Positions 1-5,230 are shown, counted from the stretch's first letter. The stretch: 5,302 nucleotides of DNA from Desulfuromonadales bacterium (GCA_029859485.1 JAOUDB010000213.1:1-5302), one strand, 5' to 3'. A program made the numbers and translations. The notes: generated by a model not told the origin, from the letters alone.

Positions 1-3
1 TCT

Positions 4-29
4 GGAGTTAATGGCTAACAATTAGCTCC
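4..29. repeat. 9-bp stem hairpin at the left edge
   Basis: Bases 4-12 (GGAGTTAAT) pair with 21-29 (ATTAGCTCC), with a single G-U wobble and an 8-nt loop. No T-run follows on the plus strand, so it is not a convincing intrinsic terminator. It may be the end of an element lying left of the window. Its role is unknown. Confidence 0.35.
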
Positions 30-389
30 TGTCCGCTTAGTCCGTTCAGATAAATCACTGCTGCCAGAAAGCTTTCAACAATACTGGAATGCAGGATTTC
101 TAGTAAACACCTCAAACACGCCACTTTTTATCATCAAAACAATGCGAGAGGACTTTTAGAAATATCTCCTCTTTACCGTTGAACGCTATATCTCACTTAA
201 ACCCATTCTCAAATATCGGGTTATCTGAGAACCTCGAAGAGCCTGTGTGAAATTACTTCTGTTGCTACAGTGATATCCCGCACCACAATCCCTCTCCATT
301 CAAACTTTCTTGGAACCAAATCATTGTGAGGCCCAGCCAATCATAAAAAAAGCCCAACAATCAAAACTATTTGTCAGTGATTTTAGTAA

Positions 390-414
390 CTTGCAGCATT
401 TGAAACGATGCAAG
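390..414 (+). promoter_or_regulatory. Enhancer-like dyad upstream of the sigma-54 promoter
   Basis: CTTGCA (390-395) and TGCAAG (409-414) form a perfect 6-bp inverted repeat with a 13-bp spacer. The centre is about 89 bp upstream of the start expected from the -24/-12 element at 465-480. Activators of sigma-54 promoters usually bind dyads roughly 80-150 bp upstream, so the placement fits. The binding protein cannot be named from the sequence. A 6-bp dyad can arise by chance; the support comes from its position. Confidence 0.4.
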
Positions 415-464
415 AAATTCCTCCTCACAAAAAACAATTATAACCGCCTAAGATTGCTTACTTA

Positions 465-480
465 TGGCCCTTAAGTTGCA
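465..480 (+). promoter_or_regulatory. Sigma-54 (-24/-12) promoter
   Basis: TGGCCCTTAAGTTGCA matches the RpoN consensus TGGCACN5TTGCA closely. The invariant GG (466-467) and GC (478-479) are separated by exactly 10 bp, and the -12 half is a full TTGCA. Transcription would start near 490, giving a leader of about 65 nt before the small gene at 556. Such promoters need an ATP-dependent activator, which is consistent with the dyad at 390-414. No better sigma-70 promoter is apparent here. Confidence 0.6.
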
Positions 481-555
481 TTTCGCCTGAGCTAAATAAT
501 CATTAAAAAACGGCTGTTAATTATATTTTATAAATCCACCCTCGGAGCTTAATTT

Positions 556-771
556 ATGTGTAACCGTTCTAAAGCATGTGCGTTTAATCGCACATATAAC
601 AAAAATCCTAACAATAACATGCTGCATCAACTTCTCATCGAGACCTACTGCGAAGGCGACCTCCATGAAGTCTGCCGACGCAAGGGTTATGAGGAGGACA
701 TGGGATCTACCCCGCTTGCTGACCTTGGCCCAAATGGTTATAACGTGGACAGCAACCAGAGAATGTACTGA
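556..771 (+). CDS. Small Cys4 protein, probable metal-binding or redox, function unknown
   Basis: This is a 71-residue soluble protein with no signal peptide or membrane segment. It has four cysteines as two pairs: C2 and C8 near the start, and C32 and C40 in YCEGDLHEVCRRK. A conserved-looking tail reads LGPNGYNV (57-64). From memory, the layout C-x5-C, YC-x-G-x5-C-x-RK, then P-NG near the end resembles small uncharacterised proteins of Geobacter/Desulfuromonas-type anaerobes; I could not check this. Four cysteines suggest a zinc or Fe-S site, by inference. GGAG at 544-547 lies 8 nt from the ATG. The gene stands alone between a sigma-54-type promoter (465-480) and a strong terminator (872-907), which is the main argument that it is real despite its size. 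Overlapping frames of 102 aa (plus) and 126 aa (minus) have poorer composition and signals. Confidence 0.65.
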   Translation: MCNRSKACAFNRTYNKNPNNNMLHQLLIETYCEGDLHEVCRRKGYEEDMGSTPLADLGPNGYNVDSNQRMY

Positions 772-871
772 CTGCTCCTCCCAAACTTTTATACCTGGAG
801 AGCTAAATAGGTTTATATCTAGAGTGCTTGTTTGCGTAAAATCCCCTAAGAGAAAGATTCTCCTCATGATT

Positions 872-907
872 ATGGCCACCTGGTAACGGGTGGCCATTTA
901 TTATTTG
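872..907 (+). terminator. Rho-independent terminator T1
   Basis: ATGGCCACC (872-880) pairs perfectly with GGTGGCCAT (889-897) around an 8-nt loop, and TTATTATTTG follows. It lies 100 bp after the small Cys4 gene and has the correct polarity to end its transcript. It is nearly identical to the hairpin at 2304-2329. A smaller perfect hairpin, GAGAA-AGA-TTCTC, sits just upstream at about 850-862. Confidence 0.8.
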
Positions 908-981
908 TCAGGGGCAGCAAAAATTTGGCATGTCAGCCTTTATCACAAAGTCAAATCAATGCAGCAGGATATATGAGAAGT

Positions 982-1017
982 AATCAGCCCCAACTATGAG
1001 TTAAAGTTGAGCTGATT
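982..1017. repeat. Two-part stem-loop upstream of the nitroreductase gene
   Basis: AATCAGC (982-988) pairs with GCTGATT (1011-1017). Inside it CAACT (991-995) pairs with AGTTG (1005-1009), leaving a small CC/A internal loop and a 9-nt apical loop. Its 3' side is followed by TAGTGG, so it is a poor terminator. The inner stem resembles the CCAACT...AAGTTGG stem at 2198-2219. It could be a regulator site or an end of the same intergenic element family. Confidence 0.4.
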
Positions 1018-1032
1018 TAGTGGCCTCTGATT

Positions 1033-1061
1033 GTGGCAACAAGATTCATGCATTGTATACT
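1033..1061 (+). promoter_or_regulatory. Sigma-70-type promoter for the nitroreductase gene
   Basis: The -10 box TATACT (1056-1061) matches 5 of 6 consensus bases, and GTGGCA (1033-1038) is a 4-of-6 -35 box at a 17-bp spacing. The start would be near 1068, giving a leader of about 93 nt that contains the GGCCATAAA repeats. No competing promoter was seen nearer the gene. Confidence 0.4.
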
Positions 1062-1084
1062 CTTTTCCGAGTGCGAGTGTCTAA

Positions 1085-1106
1085 GGCCATAAACTGTGGC
1101 CATAAA
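1085..1106 (+). promoter_or_regulatory. Tandem 9-bp direct repeat in the nitroreductase leader
   Basis: GGCCATAAA occurs at 1085-1093 and again, perfectly, at 1098-1106. The same bases also allow a hairpin GGCCA (1085-1089) with TGGCC (1097-1101). The site lies just downstream of the predicted start of transcription, where a repressor site or RNA control element would be effective. A related string, AAGGCCATTAAC, appears at 5284-5295 after the second dispersed repeat. No regulator can be assigned. Confidence 0.35.
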
Positions 1107-1160
1107 ATGGGGTGAGTTTAATATCGTAATTATCTGCGTTGTTTGAAAGGTAGGTGTGAC

Positions 1161-2075
1161 ATGGCCGTACAACACAGTTTGTATCACGAAACCGGTAAGA
1201 TCTCAGTAGATAGTCAACGCTGCAAGCTCTGTGGGGTCTGCGTAAAAAATTGTGCGGTTGAGGTGCTGCAAATTAAGGATAAGGCTGTTCAGCAGGTTGA
1301 TGCCAGTTTCGGCTGTATCGCCTGTGGCCATTGCATGATGGTTTGCCCTGAAAATTGTATCACGGTCAGTGGTCGCAACCTCTCCGCCAAGGATTTACAG
1401 CCGCTGCCGCCGCAGGAAGAGCGGGCCGATGCCGAGTCTCTCAAGAACCTGTTTGTTGCGCGTCGCAGTGTCCGACGCTTTAACGGCCAAACCGTTGAAC
1501 CTGAACTTATCGAACAGGTGATTGCGATGGCATCGTCTGCGCCGATGGGAATTCCGCCTTGGGATGTAGGCGTAGTAGCGATTAATGGTTTTGATGCGGT
1601 TCGCAAGTTGGCCGGGGAGATCGTCGAGGGCTACCGGGGGATGTTGAAACTCTTCCGTCCAAACGTACTTAAGCTAATGCGACCATTTATGGGTCAGGCA
1701 AGTAATGATCAGTTTAAGGATTTCATTGTGCCGTTGGCGCACAAATATATTGAGGCATGGGAAGATGGACGGGACGCTGTTTTTTGGGGTGCCCCTGCGG
1801 CACTAATCTTCCACCACTCTGCCTACGCCGCAGAACCGGATGCTGTGATCGCATGCACCTACGCCATGCTGGCTGCCGAGTCGCTTGGTTTAGGCAACTG
1901 TGTAATCGGTGGCGCACCACCCGTTTTGAAGCGCAATAAGGGCTTGTGCTCCAACTTAGGGATTCCTCCGGGGAACCAACCCTCGTTGGCACTGGTGTTA
2001 GGGTATTCCGCTGTGCCGTTCAAAAGGGGTATTGTACGGCGATTTAGCCACGAGCAGAGTGCTGGATTGCATTAA
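1161..2075 (+). CDS. Ferredoxin-nitroreductase fusion protein
   Basis: This is a 304-residue cytoplasmic flavoprotein with its own electron-transfer domain. The N-terminal bacterial ferredoxin domain (about 13-70) has two [4Fe-4S] motifs: C21-x2-C24-x2-C27-x3-C31 and C52-x2-C55-x2-C58-x3-C62. The first is followed by Ala, not the usual Pro. A linker (about 71-92) leads to an FMN-dependent nitroreductase domain (about 94-300). It begins LFVARRSVRRF, the Arg-rich FMN-phosphate contact, followed by SSAPMGIPPWDV, the AAESLGLGNCVIGG helix and the LVLGYSAVP end typical of the family. Family members reduce nitro groups, quinones or other small acceptors, and the fusion implies electrons arrive via Fe-S clusters; the substrate is unknown. 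ATG at 1161 is preferred over TTG at 1143 because AGG (1152-1154) lies 6 nt upstream. The gene is single, with no close partner. Confidence 0.9.
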   Translation: MAVQHSLYHETGKISVDSQRCKLCGVCVKNCAVEVLQIKDKAVQQVDASFGCIACGHCMMVCPENCITVSGRNLSAKDLQPLPPQEERADAESLKNLFVARRSVRRFNGQTVEPELIEQVIAMASSAPMGIPPWDVGVVAINGFDAVRKLAGEIVEGYRGMLKLFRPNVLKLMRPFMGQASNDQFKDFIVPLAHKYIEAWEDGRDAVFWGAPAALIFHHSAYAAEPDAVIACTYAMLAAESLGLGNCVIGGAPPVLKRNKGLCSNLGIPPGNQPSLALVLGYSAVPFKRGIVRRFSHEQSAGLH

Positions 2076-2229
2076 GCCAACAATCACCAGGGACACTTGA
2101 AGTGATCTCTAGCAAAGGGCTTTCTCCCGAGTTTTGGTTAGAAAAGACAATCCAGTTTGAAACATAAGCTGGGATCAAGAATCTTGGTTAAATTGCGCCA
2201 ACTTTAGCTGGAAAGTTGGCCAGTCTTAT

Positions 2230-2283
2230 AAGTCACGACTTGTGAGAGGGAAAACAGCTTCTTATTTATAGCCGTATTTAATA
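2230..2283 (+). repeat. Dispersed 54-nt repeat R, copy 1
   Basis: An ungapped hand alignment with 5231-5284 gives 42 identities in 54 (78%). The best-conserved blocks are ACGACTT, AAAAC-GCTTC and GTATT. The left part forms a stem AAGTC-AC-GACTT. Neither copy encodes a peptide. Both lie on the plus strand in gaps between genes and shortly before a GGCC-containing string. This copy is about 20 nt from terminator T2. Confidence 0.6.
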
Positions 2284-2303
2284 GACAGTTTAATCAAACG
2301 ATT

Positions 2304-2337
2304 ATGGCCGCTTGGAAACGGGTGGCCATTTTATTTT
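2304..2337 (+). terminator. Rho-independent terminator T2
   Basis: ATGGCC (2304-2309) pairs with GGCCAT (2324-2329), extended inward by G-U, C-G and U-G pairs, and is followed by TTTATTTTG. Bases 2300-2332 match 868-900 (terminator T1) at 29 of 33 positions, with only point differences. It ends whatever is transcribed from the nitroreductase gene or the RNA region before it, 229 bp after the nitroreductase stop. Confidence 0.75.
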
Positions 2338-2488
2338 GTGACGTTGAAATCATGCTCTTCAGAGATAACCTTGTTGTTAATCTGTATTGTAAATAGCAAA
2401 GACAAGTCATCCAAGCCGTCTCCATAAAACGGAGCGTCTTAATTCAAGCGTTAAGCACACACTAAAACCAGTTTTATTTTGGAAAAAA

Positions 2489-3208
2489 ATGCCAACAAAG
2501 ACGATTTATGAAGAGAAAGCTCAAACCGCATCCCCTCGTCAGTGGATCAGATTAGTTGTGGTGTATCTACTTATCCCGGTGATTTTGTTGCTATGTGGTG
2601 GGGACCTCGGTTGGTGGCAGGCGTGGCTCTATTCCCTACTGATTATTGCCGCTGGTATAGGCGGGCGCATGTGGGCGGAACAGCGACATTCCGGATTGAT
2701 GGCTGAACGACAAAACATTGAAAATATCCGAAACGCAAAAGCCTGGGATAAAGTGCTTGCTCCACTGATGGCGGTGAGTGTCGGGTTCCCTATGGTCATT
2801 GTCGCAGGGCTGGACCACCGCTATAACTGGTCACCCGAATTCCCGCTATGGCTCATCATAATTGGTTTCATTTTGATCTCGCTCGGATACGCTTTCGCTG
2901 CGTGGGCAATGATAGAGAACCGCTTTTTCTCCAGCGTGGTACGTATTCAGGTGGATCGTGGGCATGTGGTGTGTGACAGTGGCCCCTATCAGATTGTGCG
3001 ACATCCGGGCTATGCTGGAAATATGTTGGCACTCCCGGGTATGGTTCTGGCCTTAAGCTCAATGTGGACACTTATTCCGGCTGCGGTGGCGCTAATCATT
3101 GCGTTGATTAGAACGGTGCTGGAAGACCAAACTCTACAGGACGAGTTGCCAGGATATCACGACTATGCGCGACGCGTGCGTTATCGGTTGATTCCGAGGA
3201 TTTACTGA
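2489..3208 (+). CDS. Integral-membrane ICMT/PEMT-family methyltransferase
   Basis: This 239-residue inner-membrane protein has about five hydrophobic segments (roughly 20-36, 43-60, 89-108, 119-140, 180-207). Its C-terminal half carries the signature of the isoprenylcysteine carboxyl methyltransferase / phospholipid methyltransferase group. GPYQIVRHPGYAGNM (165-179) is the SAM-binding RHPxY motif, and LEDQTLQDELPGYHDYARRVRYRLIP (211-236) is the conserved end with the paired acidic residues and LPGY. The ERQ...AKAWDKVLAPLM stretch (73-94) is also typical. Bacterial members methylate lipids, small molecules or unknown acceptors, so the substrate cannot be given. Length is normal and the gene looks intact. 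The ribosome site is weak (GGAA at 2481-2484). No convincing promoter was found in 2338-2488; TTGAAA (2344-2349) with TAACCT 16 bp later is the best, poor candidate. Confidence 0.85.
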   Translation: MPTKTIYEEKAQTASPRQWIRLVVVYLLIPVILLLCGGDLGWWQAWLYSLLIIAAGIGGRMWAEQRHSGLMAERQNIENIRNAKAWDKVLAPLMAVSVGFPMVIVAGLDHRYNWSPEFPLWLIIIGFILISLGYAFAAWAMIENRFFSSVVRIQVDRGHVVCDSGPYQIVRHPGYAGNMLALPGMVLALSSMWTLIPAAVALIIALIRTVLEDQTLQDELPGYHDYARRVRYRLIPRIY

Positions 3209-3284
3209 AGTGGCTCATCTGTGCGATTTGATGGGGCGGCTGATGCGAGGCGTTATTCCTGAAAGTCACCATTTATAAAACACG

Positions 3285-3317
3285 AAAACCCTCAATCTTC
3301 TGATCGGGGGCTTTCTT
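3285..3317. terminator. Bidirectional terminator between convergent genes
   Basis: CCCTCAATC (3289-3297) and GATCGGGGG (3302-3310) form a 9-bp stem with one mismatch and a TTCT loop. On the plus strand CTTTCTT follows, serving the methyltransferase gene. On the minus strand GGG is followed by TTTTCGTGTTTT, a better U-run, serving the Sco end of the copper operon. It lies 80 bp after one stop codon and about 95 bp after the other. Confidence 0.75.
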
Positions 3318-3405
3318 ACATTGCAGGATTTATGGGAAAAATACAAAGCAACGGGGAGCTCAAAGAAATGCTTGCCTTTATTTGAACAATCACAACCGGC
3401 AAATT

Positions 3406-4008
3406 TTAGAGATATTCCCGGATCGCTTCCGCCAACTGTTCCGGGGTTTCCTCGTAGAGGAAACGGTAGCGGACCTTGCCCTGTTTGTCGTGGAGAAAGA
3501 CGGTGGTCGTGTGATTGATCGAGTACCAGTTACTGGTTCGACCTGGAATGATCATGTAATGAGCATGATAGGCTTTCACGACGTTGTCAATTTCCGCTTT
3601 GGTCCCGGTCAGGCCGATTGCATTGACGCCGAAATATTCAACATATTCCTTCAATAATTTGGGGTTGTCCCTCTCGGGGTCGACGGAAATGAACAACGTT
3701 CGCACGTGCTCAATCTGCTCCTTGCTCAGCAGGTTGAACGCACGCTGAAGCTTGGCTAGGGTGCTCGGACAGGCGTCAGGGCAGGAGGTGTAACCGAAAA
3801 ACAGCAGGACGATGTTCCCTCTGAGATCCTGTAGTTGGAAAGGTTCGCCGCTGGTCCCGGTGAGGGTGAAGTTGCCGCTAGGGTTGAAAAGCTGTGCGGG
3901 ATCGGGCTCTGTCTTTTTCGGTGGATCGGTAAAAAAAGATCCCACGATAACAAGTAAGCAGATGCCGATCCCGGCCAACGTCAGTTTTATCAACAGATTT
4001 CTCTTCAC
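3406..4008 (-). CDS. Sco1/SenC-family copper protein
   Basis: This 200-residue membrane-anchored periplasmic protein has a thioredoxin fold. One N-terminal membrane segment (about 8-26) is followed by a Pro-rich linker and the Sco domain (about 45-200). The copper ligands of the family are all present: C76 and C80 in GYTSCPDACPSTL, and H166 in INHTTTVFLHD. The SVDPERD motif (108-114) is also typical. Sco proteins mature the CuA centre of cytochrome c oxidase, as copper donor or thiol-disulfide reductant. The start is GTG at 4008, with GGAGAG (4015-4020) 6 nt upstream. It is the last gene of the operon, 28 nt after the PCuAC stop. No lipobox is seen, so anchoring is by the uncleaved helix. Intact and of normal length. 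Confidence 0.92.
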   Translation of the reverse strand: MKRNLLIKLTLAGIGICLLVIVGSFFTDPPKKTEPDPAQLFNPSGNFTLTGTSGEPFQLQDLRGNIVLLFFGYTSCPDACPSTLAKLQRAFNLLSKEQIEHVRTLFISVDPERDNPKLLKEYVEYFGVNAIGLTGTKAEIDNVVKAYHAHYMIIPGRTSNWYSINHTTTVFLHDKQGKVRYRFLYEETPEQLAEAIREYL

Positions 4009-4036
4009 TCAAAGCTCTCCAGTGCGCCATGCCGAA

Positions 4037-4498
4037 TCAGTGGTGGGACATGGGTGGCATCGATCCCCATTTTTTAACGACGGCATCGATCACTACCGTT
4101 GCCCTGTCGGTAAAGTTCAGCGAGAGCGGGATCGTCTCTCCCTCATTAATCGGTCTGACAAGGCCGATCAGCATGATGTGATAACCTTTCGGAGCGAGAA
4201 TCGCCTGCCCGTCGGCAGGGATACGGAGTTCGCTCACCTCCTTCATTTTCATGATTTCGCCGACCTGTTCCATGGTGTGGATTTGGACGGTCTCTGCGAT
4301 GTCACAGCCCGCTGATTTCAGGACGGCTTCGTCAGATCCGGCATTGTGGATTGTCATAAAAGCGGCTGTGGTTGTTGCAGACGGGGGAATGCCACGAATC
4401 CAAGCGTCCTGGACGGTGATCCCTTGCGCCCCGGCGTTACCAATAGACAGAAGCAAAAAGACTGTTAAAAAACAGAGATTTCGAGAGAGCAATTTCAC
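4037..4498 (-). CDS. Periplasmic copper chaperone PCuAC
   Basis: This 153-residue exported Cu(I) chaperone has a signal peptide at about 1-24 (hydrophobic LCFLTVFLLLSIG, AGA cleavage site). The family motif H(M)-x10-M-x21-H-x-M is complete: H74 (with M76), M85, H107, M109. The C-terminal tail GSMPPMSHH adds Met/His ligands, as in members that also bind Cu(II). PCuAC proteins pass copper to Sco or directly to the CuA subunit of cytochrome oxidase, in line with the Sco gene 28 nt downstream. I chose GTG at 4498 because AAAGGAA (4505-4511) is correctly spaced and the signal peptide begins there. A longer frame from TTG at 4549 would overlap the preceding gene by 11 bp and put 17 unlikely residues before the signal peptide. 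Confidence 0.92.
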   Translation of the reverse strand: MKLLSRNLCFLTVFLLLSIGNAGAQGITVQDAWIRGIPPSATTTAAFMTIHNAGSDEAVLKSAGCDIAETVQIHTMEQVGEIMKMKEVSELRIPADGQAILAPKGYHIMLIGLVRPINEGETIPLSLNFTDRATVVIDAVVKKWGSMPPMSHH

Positions 4499-4538
4499 AG
4501 GAAATTCCTTTCGTAGAAAGATGGTTGCGGTCTGACGT

Positions 4539-4973
4539 TCAATAATCAAGGGTCAGGATTCTCCCCTTAGTGAAATCGAAAAAGGCTTTCTTGTCAGCTA
4601 TCTGTATCCCGTCGGCAACATCCTCCTTGGATTTCCCCGCCGCCTTGAGGCACCCCGGACAGACCATCAATGTCACCTCCTGCTTGAGCAGCGCGCCGAA
4701 CTGTGCCCGGGAAGACGGGAAGTGGGAGTAGGTGATGTCGGGAGAATCCTTGAGAACCGCATCCACGCCCTTGATGTCAATATATACAAGGACATCGTGA
4801 TCGTCTGCCATGATTTTGGCCATGTTGAGTGCCATGAGCAGCCGGTGCGGATCGTCGCTGCCATGGCTGATATGGATGAAAACACCATCCTTGACATTAT
4901 CTCCTGCTTGGACCGAGGGAGCCAAGACTGCGGCTAAACAGAACACGCTGAACAAGACCAGAGCTCTTTTCAT
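4539..4973 (-). CDS. Secreted DsrE-family protein with a CPGC motif
   Basis: This 144-residue protein has an N-terminal signal peptide (1-23, ending SVQA before GDN), so it is probably periplasmic. The rest is a DsrE/DsrF-like alpha/beta domain. It has an FIHISHGSDDPHRLLMALNMA opening (32-52), a VLVYIDIKGV strand (61-70) and VCPGCLKAAGKSKEDVADGIQIAD (104-127). The last part holds C105 and C108, the position used by DsrE relatives for sulfur transfer or redox. It is the first gene of the copper operon, 40 nt before PCuAC, so a thiol or sulfur role in copper-protein maturation is plausible but unproven. ATG 4973 is chosen over an in-frame start at 5078 because AAGGAG (4981-4986) lies 7 nt upstream and the signal peptide begins there. 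Confidence 0.85.
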   Translation of the reverse strand: MKRALVLFSVFCLAAVLAPSVQAGDNVKDGVFIHISHGSDDPHRLLMALNMAKIMADDHDVLVYIDIKGVDAVLKDSPDITYSHFPSSRAQFGALLKQEVTLMVCPGCLKAAGKSKEDVADGIQIADKKAFFDFTKGRILTLDY

Positions 4974-4991
4974 CGGATCTCTCCTTTTCTT

Positions 4992-5025
4992 TTCGCAACA
5001 TACAATTTGTGACATAGGTTGCGAA
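4992..5025 (-). promoter_or_regulatory. Perfect 8-bp inverted repeat in the copper-operon leader
   Basis: TTCGCAAC (4992-4999) and GTTGCGAA (5018-5025) are exact inverted copies with an 18-bp spacer. The proximal arm ends only 5 nt from the Shine-Dalgarno of the DsrE gene. As DNA it could be an operator; as RNA it could form a hairpin affecting translation. A weak promoter-like pair (TTCGCA, 17 bp, TATGTT, minus strand) overlaps both arms. It does not match the 7-4-7 CueR/MerR pattern or the G-rich CsoR site. Confidence 0.5.
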
Positions 5026-5093
5026 GTGACGTCGCTTGCCACCAGGTTAATTATGGGCTTAATTTCCCGGTGATTCACGTGGGATTATCAACA

Positions 5094-5121
5094 TGTATAG
5101 CAGCTCGTATAACACTGTCAA
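5094..5121 (-). promoter_or_regulatory. Sigma-70-type promoter of the DsrE-PCuAC-Sco operon
   Basis: On the minus strand a perfect TTGACA -35 box (5121-5116) is followed after 16 bp by TATACA (5099-5094), with four consensus matches. Transcription would start near 5087 and run leftward with a leader of about 114 nt containing the 4992-5025 dyad. It is the best promoter match in the window. Confidence 0.6.
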
Positions 5122-5172
5122 TCTAGGGCCCTCCGGTTAGTTCAAAGGAAGTAGTAGCAACTTTATCGCTGT

Positions 5173-5211
5173 TTGTGCCGACATCCCTAGTGTGCAGGTT
5201 GGGGGGCACAA
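5173..5211. repeat. 7-bp inverted repeat upstream of repeat R copy 2
   Basis: TTGTGCC (5173-5179) pairs with GGCACAA (5205-5211) across a 25-nt loop. It precedes repeat R copy 2 as the GCCAACTTT stem (2197-2220) precedes copy 1, though the two stems do not share sequence. No gene is visible on the plus strand between 5079 and the window end. Confidence 0.35.
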
Positions 5212-5230
5212 CTCATCGAAGTCTTCTCAA

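Larger units (their letters stand above)
1..464. other. AT-rich region without an intact gene; possible decayed ORF
   Basis: No ORF with a plausible start, ribosome site and usable length is visible on either strand. Plus-strand frame 1 carries few stops for such AT-rich DNA. It is open from 19 to 156 with a protein-like translation that includes LLPESFQQYWNAGFLV, then stops at 157-159 (TAG), continues to a TGA near 223, and is open again from about 277 to 471. This may be a degraded gene or chance, and I recognise no family. The right end of the stretch contains the dyad and promoter elements listed separately. An imperfect direct repeat, GCCCAGCCAATCA at 331 and GCCCAACAATCA at 352 (21 bp apart, two helical turns), is also present. 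Confidence 0.4.
2152..2337 (+). ncRNA. Candidate structured RNA ending at terminator T2
   Basis: The stretch after the nitroreductase stop holds a series of stem-loops: 2152-2158/2166-2172 (CCAGTTT/AAGCTGG, one wobble), a CAAGA-A-TCTTG palindrome at 2176-2186, and a perfect 9-bp stem 2197-2205/2212-2220 (GCCAACTTT/AAAGTTGGC). These are followed by a 10-bp stem with two wobbles around GTCACGAC (about 2225-2246) and then the terminator. No ORF fits. It may be an independent small RNA or the long 3' end of the nitroreductase mRNA. No clear promoter was found inside it, which favours the second reading. The 54-nt repeat lies within it. Confidence 0.3.

Noticed and set aside
517..897. 126-aa minus-strand frame and 102-aa plus-strand frame (578-886) over the small Cys4 gene
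   Set aside because: Both run into or across terminator T1, lack good ribosome sites and have a composition unlike a folded protein. The 556-771 frame has better signals.
973..999. 8-residue leader peptide (ATG at 973, AGGA upstream) overlapping a hairpin, as in attenuation
   Set aside because: It lies upstream of the predicted nitroreductase promoter and has no run of regulatory codons.
1143..1160. Longer start (TTG) for the nitroreductase
   Set aside because: ATG at 1161 has a correctly spaced AGG, and the six extra residues add nothing typical of the family.
1..1160. Cyclic-di-GMP (GEMM) or other known riboswitch in the leaders
   Set aside because: The conserved GEMM core strings, such as the GACGCAAAGC block, are not present, and no other known riboswitch core was recognised.
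2197..2220. Perfect 9-bp hairpin as the terminator of the nitroreductase gene
   Set aside because: No U-run follows. T2 at 2304-2337 is a much better terminator.
2197..2340. Integron attC site or gene cassette array
   Set aside because: The GTTRRRY and RYYYAAC core sites are absent, and the genes lie in both orientations with long gaps.
3225..3245. GG-N10-GC match resembling a sigma-54 promoter after the methyltransferase gene
   Set aside because: It lacks the TTGC half and has no plus-strand gene downstream before the terminator.
4499..4549. Longer TTG start for PCuAC
   Set aside because: It would overlap the DsrE gene and place 17 residues before a signal peptide. GTG at 4498 has a proper ribosome site.
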